A DNA stretch of 64,000 nucleotides from Paraspadella gotoi. Lineage: Eukaryota > Chaetognatha. Under the pieces are notes generated by a model, which saw only the letters and a program-made list of their open reading frames with translations, did not search any database and was not told the DNA's origin. Where the stretch lies: assembly GCA_051294375.1 (NCBI GenBank), contig CM119267.1:13693326-13757325 (forward strand). Reading direction: 5' to 3'. Of the stretch, positions 10,925-22,800 are shown piece by piece (the stretch's first letter is position 1; every line of letters starts with the position of its first letter). Both the position numbers and the translations under genes were made by a program.

Positions 10925-13900
10925 CTGTTCATTTACAGAATATTGTACGAATAATAAAAATGCAATGCTTAGCTACTAATCCATAATAAACACATTTTTC
11001 GTTAGTAGTAATAAACCATCATTAGATAGTATATTGAACTTTCAATTACTTTCTAAAAGATATTTCAAATCATGATTATAATGCACAGAACGTACTAATT
11101 AAAAAAGAAAAGACATGTTTTAAAATAATTATATTATTTTACTTTTTAGATGCAAAGTTTATTGTTTAAAAACGGTAAAAGTTGAAACAAAATACGGACA
11201 TGTTTCGGCTTTATGAGAGCCTTCTTCAGCGTGAATTTAATTTGTGAAAATAGTTTTTCACAGAATTTGAAGAGAGAGAGAGAAGGGGGGAGAGAGGGAC
11301 AGATAGAGATTTTAATTTAAATAAAACTTTTTTAGAAAGGTGTCCCATGATTAGGGCTTTAATTTGCCTACCACAACCACCTTGCTTACCTCTTTCTTTA
11401 AAAAGTTATTTAAAAAAATATTTTTTAAAACTACGCAGTACAAATCTTTGTTAAATAAAATTTCGGCAAAGCGGGAGTATCTCACTTATTTATATTGATA
11501 CAATACTTAATTTCAAATTAAACTTGAAAAATTTTTTTTGTCATTTGGAGACATATCACTTTCAGATGTACCCATCGTATAACAATTTATTTATTATTTC
11601 CCCAAAAAGACTAATTAAAAAAAGTTAAAATATGTTTAAAAAAAAGTTCGTCCGACCTATGCTCATTGAGAATAATGTTTTGCATAAAAAATCAAATATC
11701 AAAAAAATAAAAAAGTCAGCCTCTAGAAAAATCGAAAAGCTAGAGGCTGATTTTTTTAGAATTGCAAAATGTTTTCCTAACTCGAAATCCATTAATCTCA
11801 ATTAGTTTCAAAAAATTTTTTCCAAAATCATTCATCATTTTTTTTATTAATTTAAAATGTTTTTATGATGTTGTTTTTGTTTTAAAGAATTGAAAAAAGT
11901 GAAAAAATAATGGATATATGGATAATTTTAATATTGGTTGTAACCAATTTCATAGTAATTATATAATTAATATATATATTAATATATTTAATATAATTTC
12001 ATAAAATTCAGCTCCTTGTATTTTGATGCTAGTGCGGAGTACAATAAGTATTCCCGATCTAATACTTCAGGGAGTGGTCTTTTCATACAATTGAAACATT
12101 CTTTGAAATATTTTCAAAGTCAGGGGCAAGATAGCTTATTTATTAAATGAATGGATAATTTTTATATTGGTTGTACAATTTCATAAAATTCAGCTCCTTG
12201 TATTTTGATGCTCGTGCGGAGTACAATAAGTATTCCCCGATCTAATACTTAAGGGAGTGGTCTTTTCATACAATTGAAACATTCTTTGAAATATTTTCCA
12301 CTTCATTGATAGGGAAGCCAGGTACTCTGGGAGTGAATAAACGAGACTGTGAGAGAGTCTTGATTGAAAGCTTGCAGGGACCTGCTATTCATTATCTTGT
12401 AAGAGTGATGGAGGCTTAAACCACCAAAGCCTGTCCAAAGTCAGGGGCAAGATAGCTTATTTATTAAATGAATGGATGATTTTTATATTGGTTGTACCAA
12501 TTCATAAAATCAGCTCCTTGTATTTTGATGCTAGTGCGGAGTACAATAAGTATTCCGATCTAATACTTAAGGGAGTGGTCTTTTCATACAATTGAAACAT
12601 TCTTTGAAAATTTTTCCACTTCATTGATAGGAAGCCAGGTACTCTGGGAGTGCAATAAACAAGACTGTGGAGAGTCTTGATTGAAAAGCTTGCAGGGACC
12701 TGCTGTGTCATTATCTTGTAAGAGTGATGGAGCCGCTTAAACCACCAAAGCCTGTCCAAAGTCAGGGGCAAGATAGCTTATTTATTAAATGAATGGATAA
12801 TTTTTATATTGGTTGTACCAATTTCATATTAATATTAGAAAATACCTTTAAAATATTAGACGATTAAACACAAGGGGAGTAAACAGAGAAAACTTCCCAT
12901 TCATAAAAAAAATTGAAAATGAATTTGTCATATTGTTATTTAGATTGACTAATTACAAGCTAATGAAAATAATGATTCATATAAATTGAAAAAATGATAG
13001 GTAAAAAATATTCATCTTGGTCTCGGTTAACTATTAAGTTATTGTTAAAGTTTTGTTTTAATAATATTAATATTCTTTTTGCATTTATAAAAGCAATGGT
13101 CTAAAATTTTATAAGCGTTTCAAGCTATATTGCTTCATCTTTTTTACTATTTTTGATCTAGTTAGCTTTTTTGTTGATGGTCAAGGGTTATGGTCAGACA
13201 CAGTAATGTCCAGTAATATATATCGCACATATTACTAAAAATAACAATCAATTAATTTGGCTCAGAAACAATTTTAAAATAAAATCAGCCCGAGACCGTT
13301 TCGCACGTTATTTTTCATTGTGTCATAAGTATATCTGAATTTGTTCACATCTCTTTTTTAATTTTTCACCATATTACCTAATTATATTTCACATCATTTT
13401 AGTAATTGTTATTTTTCACAGTTTAACATTTTAATATTTAATTATTTTTTATTTACATTGCTAAATGTACTTCACTGTATCTCAAAAATTTGACTATTTC
13501 ATTTCTCTTTCACTCTCCCTCACTATTTGGCTTACGTAACCTATCACCGTCCTTTTCTCAATTTTTTTTGGAAACCTTTATCTTTGTCCCTCTCTCCACC
13601 TCTCTCTCTCTTTCTAACTTCAAATGCTGTGAAAAACTATTTTAACAAATTAAATTCGCGCTGAAGAAGACTCATCAGTATTTTGTTTCAACTTTTACCG
13701 TTTTTTTTAAACAATAAAAAACTTTGCATCTAAAAACTTATCAAAACAACGAAACGAAAGAAATTACACTATTATTTTACCTTAAATACTACCACCCAAT
13801 TGCCATTTTGAGTTCTTTCAATAAGAAGATCTGCTAGCTGTGGAATGGAAACATTTATTTCATTGGTGCATTGAGTCAAATAGTCGAGATGTTTCTTTTT

Positions 13901-14141
13901 AGGTCCAGAAGGCTCTTCAGTAGACGCTTTGCATACGGCTTTGGCCAATCCACTTCCGGTCACCTTTAAGTTATGACAAATAACTGCAATCATTATAAAT
14001 ATATCATCAATGGATAGGAATTGATTTGTATGTTATTGGTTACAGGGCTAAAAATAATTAATCACGTTCTCCTACCGTGTGCTTTGCTGCCACAAGCCGA
14101 TCGGAAATGGTTTGACCACCGAGTTTGGGGATGTTGTCCAT
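10720..14141 (-). CDS. PICALM: PICALM/AP180-family clathrin assembly protein, 5' part of gene
   Basis: Three minus-strand exons (14141-14076, 13963-13781, 10924-10720) join in phase into 151 residues that track the start of PICALM/LAP (AP180 family). The ANTH domain binds phosphatidylinositol 4,5-bisphosphate at the plasma membrane, and the family recruits clathrin and SNAREs during endocytosis. The lipid-binding signature is intact at about residues 34-47: K-A-S, six residues, then P-K-K-K-H. It is followed by HLDYL-QCTNE and the [11 protein letters not shown] helix. Exon 3 continues with [17 protein letters not shown] and ends at MALDF with one base left over (phase 1), so the next exon should supply the C-K-V-K-R-G region. 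The N terminus ([10 protein letters not shown]) differs from the usual short start. The 3' exons are not found in order in this window. Intron 2 holds a family D element. Confidence 0.9.
11194..11234 (-). ncRNA. Hammerhead ribozyme motif (left arm, minus strand)
   Basis: Reading the minus strand gives ACG, the core CTGAAGA (allowed CUGANGA), a helix II of AGGCT / AGCC with loop CTCATAA, the GAAA core, then CATGTC and CGT. The ACG before the core pairs with the CGT after the predicted cleavage site (GUC) as helix I. All conserved core positions are present. Helix III is minimal, around the self-complementary ACATGT. Activity is inferred. Confidence 0.6.
11716..11750. repeat. Short perfect hairpin
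   Basis: TCAGCCTCTAG and CTAGAGGCTGA are perfect 11-base inverted arms around a 13-base A-rich loop, followed by a T run. No function is assigned. It lies within the PICALM intron 2 element. Confidence 0.6.
12005..12840 (-). repeat. Family B tandem array (about 2.5 monomers)
   Basis: The block CAGCTCCTTGTATTTTGATG begins at about 12009, 12190 and 12510. Each is followed by AGTGGTCTTTTCATACAATT, then (in two) GGAAGCCAGGTACTCTGG, GTCAGGGGCAAGATAGCTTA and ATTAAATGAATGGAT. The full unit is about 322-325 bp and the first is truncated. Monomers elsewhere lie at 35249-35350, 43294-43490, 52555-52990 and 56045-56180 on the other strand. The unit edge carries the small palindrome ATTGGTACAACCAAT. Confidence 0.75.
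13430..13740 (+). repeat. Right arm of the PICALM-intron family D element
   Basis: Pyrimidine-rich arm with TTTACATTGCTAAATG, TTTTGGAAACCTTTATCTTT, (CT)n and GCGCTGAAGAAGACTC. The hammerhead here has lost its GAAA and cleavage region, so it should be inactive. Confidence 0.55.
13781..13963 (-). CDS. PICALM: PICALM exon 2 (ANTH lipid-binding segment)
   Basis: Sixty-one codons, from V-T-G-S-G to W-V-V-V-F-K. The acceptor is CTTAAAG|GTGACC and the donor AAG|GTAAAATAAT, both phase 0. The exon carries the basic phosphoinositide-binding motif. The 11 bases right after the donor (13770-13780) are repeated at 11132-11142, on the far side of the family D insertion. Confidence 0.9.
14076..14141 (-). 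CDS. PICALM: PICALM exon 1 (start codon)
   Basis: This exon codes for 22 residues, from MDNIPKLGG to [10 protein letters not shown]. It ends at ACG|GTAGGAG, phase 0. The tail matches the family pattern (S-L-T-D-R-I-x-A-A-x-H) directly before V-T-G-S. The ATG was chosen because it is the only one in this frame before the conserved stretch. Confidence 0.85.
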
Positions 14142-16406
14142 AATTCTCAGAAAAAAAAAATTTTCTTTCGGAAAAATGGTTGCTCAAGTTATACTTTGGT
14201 AGTCCGTGGCAATTTTTCTTCCTGTTGAAATCCTGACGAAAACTCTGAAGAGTATTTAGTATGAAGAGGCATCCAGTAGCGGAAATTGTCAGATGGAGGC
14301 GAGGAGTCTTAGACGTAGTGATTCATCTCTAGGCCTTTACTGCCGTGTTCATAAGGTGACCCCTCATATTTTTTGACGAATACTTGTTTAAAATGTTAAA
14401 AAAAAAAATAACTACAAAATCAAAAACATTAACAGGTAATCTGAAAAAGAAAACACTAATTAGCACAGCAAAGTAAAAAAAAAAGAAAATTGAATATTTC
14501 TAATAAACTTCCACTCCCAAGCAAGTCGAAATAAAACCTTTTATTTTTTAGAATCAGAGGTGACGGCGCGTCCACGGTCATGATAATTCGACGGTCCGCC
14601 CCACATTTTTTTAGGAAAAATATTCATGTCAGGTTTACTACTAAATCTAATCGTACATCGAATATTAAATTGAAGCACGTATTCCTCGACAAGAAATATT
14701 AAATCCTAGCGTAAATTGGTAAAACACTACGTTATTTGAAAATTTCTAGGGCTTAAAAGTCAAATTAGTCGAACAAATAATTTTATAATGTCTTTAATTT
14801 TTGTTGGATCAAGTGTTCTAAAATTTTCTAAAATTTTATGTTGGGTTTAATATCCTAGAAGCCCGGGTTCACCCGTTGGTGTCGGTAGAGTCAGGAGTCT
14901 TAATAACTGAATAATATACTGGGTGCATCAGTTAATTTCATGACTCAGTCTAATACGGGTTATATATAGGTTCCTAAACCTTTATCCAGGCTAGCCTGGT
15001 TGATGAAGTCCCTCAAAGTCCTATCAGTTCCTAGCCAGGGGCGTACACTGGGTGTCTCAGCGATTCCCTGTTCCCTAGCCTAACCAACTCTCTATGACAC
15101 ACAATGATTATTATTACTAATATAATATTACTTTCTAAGAGGAATGATGTGTGATATCTATTGGAAAACTAAGACAGATTAAAATCTAACCTTGTTTTGT
15201 ATAGTTGCTCCCCCATTTAATGATAAGTAAAATTTTTTTAAGAAAGCAATACATATATAATTAAATAATATAGATTAAATAGTAAATCCTTCATAAAAAA
15301 TAAAAATAGAAAACATAAAACAAGTAAATTGCAAATTTTCATAAAAAGCGGCTGCCCTCTACCATGGTAAAATGGCAAAACTGACGTTCAACTGATCGAC
15401 TATTTTACTAACTTGTATAGTAAAATCAGTAAGACAAGGAACAAAACTTAAAACTTAACTAGACAAGAACCGACTAGTTCAAGTTGTAGTGCCGGTGTGA
15501 CTCTCGTATGAGCAATCATCCATTTATTACGTTTTTTTACAAGTTGGAAACATACGTACAACAAGCATCGGATGGTTTATCACTATGTATAAATTTAAAT
15601 TAATATAACTGATAAAACTAAATTTACTCCGATCACGGAACTATATAAACAATATAGTAAACAACTAAACATGCACAAAAATAATTTAATGTTAACTCAC
15701 CTTTCTGCTAAGTATTAATAAAATGCTATGAATTAAACCGCATTCACTTTCTGGTCATATCATTGTCAGGTGATAACTTAACTGCACAAGTCTGGAACCT
15801 GCATATTATGCCTCTCGTAATACATTACCTTAATATCAAGCATTAACTAAAATCATGCAGTCTTACCTTACTACCTCCTTATGAACATTTAAAACTTAAG
15901 TGGGACAGATCGACAGACAGACCGATCATCCAAAGAGTACTCGCGTCGCAACTCACAAAAAAATCGCAAATGTGGAAAAGATAAGACTAGTCGCTAAGAA
16001 ATTCGTTTTCCCGGGACTTTAAAACTTATAAAAGGGGGGGGTGGATTTGGCATATTTTTTATGTAAAGATTTGACAATTTAAAATATAACAGCGACATCA
16101 TCACGGAAAACATTTTTGGTATCAGCTTAAATCGATTGAGATATATAAAGTAAATACCATAATGTAATATAATTTTTCACACGTCGATGTCTTTGAAACT
16201 TATACTTCGACGTTCTCAATATTTACATCTTACCTTTCAGGGAGCAGCCTATGCCAATACAAAAAAAAGAGAAAATAATATTTTTTTGGTTTTTTTAGGC
16301 ATGCACAAGCTACTACGGTCCGAATAAAAGGGCGTTTACACAAGGCAAGTGAATGTAGCAAGAAGAAACTAAAATCGGAAAAAGGAAATCCTAGGGCGTC
16401 GGCGTG
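14142..16406. other. Intergenic region between PICALM start and SWAP70 end
   Basis: About 2.3 kb between the PICALM 5' end and the SWAP70 stop codon, both on the minus strand. It should contain the PICALM promoter and 5' leader and the SWAP70 3' leader, but I could not pin down a TATA box or a poly(A) signal. A GC-richer repeat-like block lies at about 14860-15230. Its AAACTAAGACAGATTAAAAT/TCTAACCTTG end recurs inverted near 10340-10400. Confidence 0.45.
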
Positions 16407-16807
16407 TCAATTGCCTTTTGGATTACAAGTAGATTTTCCGACCTTCGAACTGTTTCTGCGAATAATGAGTTTTTTTTTCAAATTGATCTCTCCCGTTTTT
16501 AACAAACTTCCGCGACGATAAAGATCGACGGATTTTGGAAGGGCAGGGGGTGTTTCCCGACTAGATGGCTCGTAATCCAGGCAAGTATTTGGCACAGAGG
16601 CAGCCGCCTGCTGAGCAGCGGCTTTCGGTGGCGGCAGCTGCTGAAGGTGTCGTCGCGATTTCTCAACGGACGAAGAAGTAACCGTTCCATCGTGATGCGA
16701 AGACTCCCCGTCTTCGTCTCTCTTTTGGGGGGAGGGAACGGCCCCTTGAACGGGATAGAGAAACCGGTAGGCGGATCCTTCGTTCTTCCGCGACGAAGCA
16801 GGAGAAC
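16407..16807 (-). CDS. SWAP70: SWAP70/DEF6 exon 4: C-terminal tail and stop
   Basis: Acceptor TTTAACAG|GTTCTCC, phase 1. It codes for 132 residues rich in Ser, Pro, Gln and Ala, ending in a basic stretch (LKKKLIIRRNSSKVGKST) before TGA. I see no close match to the vertebrate tail, so the lineage-specific end is inferred from phase and open frame. Confidence 0.7.
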
Positions 16808-19800
16808 CTGTTAAAATTTTTTTTAAATACTTAAGGAAAAGAAATACGCGACAGCTGACGACCCAACGCTAAAAATTACTTTTATCATATCGGGAGAAAC
16901 AAAATCAAAAAGCGTGTTCGAGATAGGAATGATTCGTAACTGCAAAAACTGTTTGCTATTCAATACTAAGAAAAAAAAAATATTCGTAATCGACCGAACC
17001 AACACGATTGAGAAACAGGAAAAAAGACAGGAAAGACTCGGTATTTATTTCGAAGGAAAAATTCAAGTAACCGGTTTAGAGAGAAATAAAAAAAAGCGAC
17101 CAAAATTGTTCGTAAGAAATTAAGAACCGAATTACCAAAACTAGTAACAAAAAAAAAAATATATATTTCCTTTTCTATAATTTTTGTCCCAAGAATAACT
17201 TCTACATACTAGTGATCCGTGTTATTATTTTATAAATGCATGAATCAACGTTCAATATTCACTTTTTACTGAGTGAGAATAAAAAAGATTGGCATTTCAA
17301 CTCGTAACCAACTTTTAATTGTACTTTTAAATAATCACGCACGTTCATAGTAAATTACCTACTGACTAAAAGGCACAACTAATAAATCATATTCTCATCT
17401 TACCCTCATCGTCGACATTGGAGATTCGCGATCCCTCCTCGACTTGTACTGGTGACAAAACGACGTCTTTTCCGTCATTACCGTCGATGCCGCAATCGAC
17501 AAATACGTCGTCGTCAGGAGCGGGGAAGGAAGAGGTGGGAACAAAGGAGTTGCCGTGGACAGCGCTAGTACGCCTGTCTTTCATCAGGCATTCCGAGTCA
17601 GACGGAAGAGTTTCGTGAATGATGTCGACAACAGGGTCATTGTCCCCAAGACTGCCCTCACGAGAAGATGGAAGACGGTCGAGGCCACATCGCCTCATGA
17701 GAATGCGTAGCTTGTTCTCCGCCACATCCCGAGACTTTTCGATGTCATCAAGCTCTTGCCTGGTCATCTCCAAAGTGCGTTCAAGTTTGATTTTTTCTGT
17801 GAATTTTGAAAAAGAAAAATTCGTTATAATTTATTTTGTTTGGTCGGTTCCAACACGATCCAGAAGAAATTCTAGATACAAGGTGACAAACGACAGCCCG
17901 ACGCTAGAAAAAAAAATCGTCATTTGCAAACTTAGAAAGATTTTTTTGAAGTAAAAACCAAAATCATTTATATCTATCCAAATTTTATATTGATTGGTTT
18001 TGATTTGACTTGGCAATGAGCGGAGAAAAGTTGCCTTCAAAATCGTCTTTGATTTTAAAACTAAATTTATTTTTTTAAATCTGTTATTAACTTTTTAAAC
18101 ATTTTTTAAAAATTTACATAAAAAGGTATCATTATTAATATCTTCTGAAAGCTCTAAAAAAACAACGAAATCGAATGTCTATACACAAAGAGAATGGCAT
18201 AATTAAATTTACTGTAATATAAAAATTAGCCTATCCAGCTTTAAATCAAAAAAGGTAATCAAAAATAAGATAGTTATTAAATTAAAAATTCCTAAAAAGC
18301 AGTTTAGGAATAATTATTAAATTATTGTTAGCCATTTTAATTTAATTTTTCTCAAGCTTTTTTATGATATCTTTATAAACAATAATTGGTTAGATCAGAT
18401 CATAGTGAAAATAAGTCATATTTGAAAAAATATATTTTAAGATTTTATTATTTCAATTTTGATTACCTTGATTAAACTATTTTTAAGTTACAATATTCTT
18501 AAATATGTCATTTTCTTAAAATTTCAAAGAGCTTTCAGAAGATATTATTATTGATACCTTTTTATGTAAAGGTTTTTTTAAAAAATGTTCAGAAAGTTAA
18601 ACCAAATTTTTGTCTAACTTTCTGAACGTTTTTTAGAAAAGATTGAAAAAAAAAGAAGAGTTTTAAAATGAAAAACGATTTTAAAGCAACTTTTTACCGG
18701 TCATTGCCAAGTCGAATCATAACCATTAACCAATCAATATTAAATTTGGATAAATAAATAAATTTGATTTTTACTACAAAAAAAATCTTCACAGGTTTAC
18801 AAATAACGATTTTTTTTAGCGGCGGGTTGTCGTGTGTCACATTATAGTTATACAATATACATACATAATTGAGGGTAAATGAATGGCTAAAGATGAAGAA
18901 TGGTGGACCATAACTGATTTCAGTTAACTTCCGAATTCTCGTCACAAAAGCAGAAAACAAAGTCTCAACGTACGAATAGGATTCAACTTCAGGCCAAAGA
19001 TGTTATTTAGAATATGCGATTTAGTGACAAAATTGATCGGAAATAGTTCAGTAAGAATCGAAGTTCACGTTTATTTTTAGTTTTTCTCGTTGTAAACAGC
19101 CAATTTTTATATAGTTGCGTGATCTAATCTATTCACGTTACATTTGTACCTCTGTAGAGAGAGTCGCTTATCTCCATTTCTTTCTCAAGCTCATCCTGCG
19201 CCTCTCGCCTAGCGTTACGTTCCGCCTCGGCGAAGTCCGCTTCCGCCGTTAGTTCATCAGCGATGAATCGAGCCTGCGCCGCACGGACCAGCTCTTCGTC
19301 GCGTCTCAAATTTCGTTCTTCTTCAAGCAAAGTTTCGAGTTCCGAATTTACTGCCTGCAAGAACAAGCATAACAAAAGTAAAGGTAATTAGTAATTATTA
19401 TTATTATAATTATTATATTTTTTTTTAAACATGCAGTCGAAAATTTTCATAATCCTGTTCAGTTTCTAGTATAATTTTAAGTGCTTAAGACACGAAAGTA
19501 AGCGTGGCGTAGTGTATGCAGCCATAAAAAAAATCTTAAAGCATAAGGATCGTCGCAATCGCATAAGAAAAATCTGGATTGACGAAAAATTTTATACTAA
19601 AAAAAAAGAAAATTTGAAAAAGAGAAATTAATTTATAAACAAAGAAAAAGAAGAAAATAACAAATATAAAGAAAGAATAGAAAAGAAAGAAAGAAAGGAA
19701 AAAAAAAGAAGAGAGAAAGAAAAGAAAGGAAAGAAGAAAGGAAAGAAAGAAAAGAAAGGAAGAGAAAAGAAAGGAAAGAAAGAAAGGAGAGAAAGAAAAG

Positions 19801-22800
19801 AAAGGAAAGAAAGAAAGGAAAGAAAGAAAGGAAAAAAGAATAAAATGAAAAGAAAAAATAGAAAGGAAAGAAAAAAAGAAAGGAAAGAAAAAATAGAAAG
19901 GAAAGAAAGAATAGAAAGGAAAAAAAATTTAAAAAAACGAAAAAATAGGAAGGAAAGAAATAATAAAAAGGAAAAAAGAATAGAAAGGAAAGAAAGAATA
20001 GAAAGGAAAGGAAAAATAGAAAGGAAAGAAAGAATAGAAAGGAAAGGAAGAATAGAAAGGAAAGGAAGAATAGAAAGGAAAGGAAGAATAGAAAGAAAAG
20101 GAAAAATAGAAAGGAAAGGAAGAAAAGAAAAAAAGGAAGAATAGAAAGGAAAGAAAGAATAGAAAGGAAAGAAGGAATAGAAAGGATAGAAATAATAAAA
20201 AGGAAAGAAAGAATAAAAAGGAAAGAAAGAATAAAAGGAAAGAAAGAATAAAAAGGAAAGAAAGAATAGAAAGGAAAGAAAGAATAGAAAGGAAAAAAAA
20301 ATAGAAAGGAAAGAAAGAATAGAAAGGAAAGAAAGAATAGAAAGGAAAGGAAAAAAAGAAAGAATAGAAAGGAAAGGAAAAAAAGAAAGAATAGAAAGGA
20401 AAGAATAAAAAGGAAAAAAGAATAGAAAGGAAAAAAAGAATAGAAAGGAAATAAAGAATAGAAAGGAAAGAAAGAATAGAAAGGAAAGAAAAAATAGAAA
20501 GGAAAGAAAGAATAGAAAGGAAAGAAAAAATAGAAAGGAAAGAAAGAATAGAAAGGAAAGGAAGAATAGAAAAGAAAGAAAAGAAAGAAAGAATAGAAAG
20601 GAAAGAAGGAATAGAAAGGAGAGAAATAATAAAAAGGAAAAAAAGAATAAAAAGGAAAGAAAGAATAAAAAGGAAAGAAAGAATAGAAAGGAAAGAAAGA
20701 ATAGAAAGGAAAAAAGAATAAAAAGGAAAGGAAGAATAGAAAGGAAAAAAAGAAAAAGAAAAAATAGAAAGGAAAGAAAATATAAAAAGGAAAGAAAAAA
20801 TAGAAAGGAAAGAAAATAGAAAAGAAAAAAAATAGAAAGGAAAAAAAATAGAAAGGAAAAAAATAGAAAGGAAAAAAATAGAAAGGAAAGAAAGAATAGA
20901 AAGGAAAAAAATTTTAAAAAACGAAAAAATAAGAAGGAAAGAAAGAATAAAAAGGAAAAAAGAATAGAAAGCAAAGAAAGAATAGAAAGGAAAGAAAGAA
21001 TAAAAAGGAAAGGAAGAATAGAAAGGAAAGGAAGAATAGAAAGGAAAGGAAGAATAGAAAGGGAAAGAGGAAAGAAGAATAGAAGGAAAGGAAGAATAGA
21101 AAGGAAAGGAAGAATAGAAAGGAAAGGAAAAAATAGAAAAGAAAGAAAGAATAGAAAGGAAAGGAAGAATAGAAAGGGAAGAAGAAGTAGAAAGGAAAGG
21201 AAGATAGAAAGGAAAGAAGAATAGAAAGGAAAGAAAGAATAGAAAGGAAAGAAGGAATAGAAAGGAGAGAAATAATAAAAGGAAAGAAAGAATAAAAAAG
21301 GAAAAAGAATAGAAAGGAAAGAAAGAATAGAAAGGAAAGAAAGCTTAAAAAGGAAAAAAAGATTAGACAGGAAAGAAGAATAGAAAGGAAAAAAGAAAAA
21401 TAAAGAGAGTGACGTGAAGACCGAAATAAAAACCCGATGTTGCGATAGCAAAATGATAACATGCACAATTGCGAAGCTTAATTTTACGAGTTCATTCCTA
21501 TTTCATTTTTTTTATATTAAAAAACGCAGAGAGAAAAAAAAATCAAAAGGCAGAAGCAGCAGAGAGAAAAGAGATATAGAATAAGCCCCTGCAGAGCCAG
21601 CTGCAGACTAAAAGGCAGCAGCAAAAGCAGCAGGAGAAAAGAGAGAAAAAGAATAAGCCCTTGTAGAGCCAGCTGCAGACTCGTTTTTTCCCCCTATGAT
21701 TATAAATCATGACTAGGGAAAAGAGAGAAGGAGAAAAACATGTAATTAAAAGAGAAAGAGAGAGAGAGAAAGAACTATGAAAATAAAAGAAAGAAAATTT
21801 GTTTGTTTTGATAAAACATATGTAATAACTGTCCAGACTCAATTTTAAGCACATCGATGATAAGCTGTATATAAATTTTCAGCTTCATACACCCAAATTT
21901 AATCATAAAAAAGGCGATCTATAATTTGGAACGACGACAATGACGACGACGCCACTTATGGGCAAAAGCGATACAATATATAATATAATATATATTATAA
22001 TATATACAATATACAAAATCGGAGATTGAAATTGTCATCTCTGAATAGGTTATATGAAACATCATTTTTTCTTCATATATGAAAAATAAATCAATGCAAA
22101 ATAATGTTTGGTAATTAGGATATAACTAAATATGGGATAATTAAAAAAATTAATATATAAAATTTTTTTTTCTTATAATAGTCCAACTTTATGAATTATT
22201 TATCCGTTTATCTGTCCATTGTCCACCCATCATATCTGTTGGTAAAATTACTTGGTTCATCTTAACATACTGAATTATAAAAAATTATTCAAAAAAATTG
22301 AATCCTTCCAAATTTTTTGTTTTATTGCTTAAAATTAGCAAAAACAATAAAAGTTATGGNNNNNNNNNNNNNNNNNNNNNNNNNGAAGAAGCAATAGATA
22401 AGGAAAAAGATAAAAGACAGAAAGAAAATAGAAAGAAAGGAAAGAAAGTTAAAAAGGAAAAAAAAGATTAGACAGGAAAGAAAGAATAGAAAGGAAAAAA
22501 AGAAAAATAAAGAGAGTGACGTGAAGACCGAAATAAAAACCCGATGTTGCGATAGCAAAATGATAACATGCACAATTGCGAAGCTTAATTTTACGAGTTC
22601 ATTCCTATTTCAATTTTTTTTTAATAAAAACGCAGAGAGAAAAAAAAATCAAAAGGCAGAAGCAGCAGGAGAAAAGAGATATAGAATAAGCCCCTGCAGA
22701 GCCAGCTGCAGACTCAAGGCAGCAGCAAAAGCAGCAGGAGAAAAAGAGAAAAAGAATAAGCCCTTGTAGAGCCAGCTGCAGACTCGTTTTTTCCCCCTAT

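Larger units (their letters stand above)
11143..13769 (+). mobile_element. Family D foldback element with hammerhead motif, in PICALM intron 2
   Basis: The left arm starts TTTTTAGATGCAAAG. The right arm ends with the complement CTTTGCATCTAAAAA at about 13721-13737. A unique end of about 32 bp follows (AACTTATCAAAACAACGAAA, GAAAGAAATTACAC), also found at 34190-34228. Flanking 11-bp direct repeats TATTATTTTAC at 11132-11142 and 13770-13780 fit a target-site duplication. The arms contain hammerhead motifs (left intact-looking, right decayed), a short (GA)n or (CT)n tract and a CAGAATTTGAAG/CTTCAAATGCTGTG pair. The middle was later filled by tandem family B monomers (12005-12840). Confidence 0.7.

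Noticed and set aside
10736-10954. Plus-strand open frame of 72 residues
   Set aside because: Antisense shadow of PICALM exon 3.
11716-11756. Bacterial-type terminator (hairpin plus T run)
   Set aside because: The sequence is a eukaryotic intron, and hairpins with A/T runs are expected in this composition.
12330-12420. Hammerhead in family B (GACTG ... AGTC, GATTGAAAGC)
   Set aside because: The CUGANGA core is missing on both strands, so it is only a short stem.
19628-21466. 612-residue minus-strand open frame
   Set aside because: It is the translation of the polypyrimidine strand of an 18-bp satellite (only Phe, Ser, Leu, Ile, Pro, Tyr). Composition alone keeps it open.
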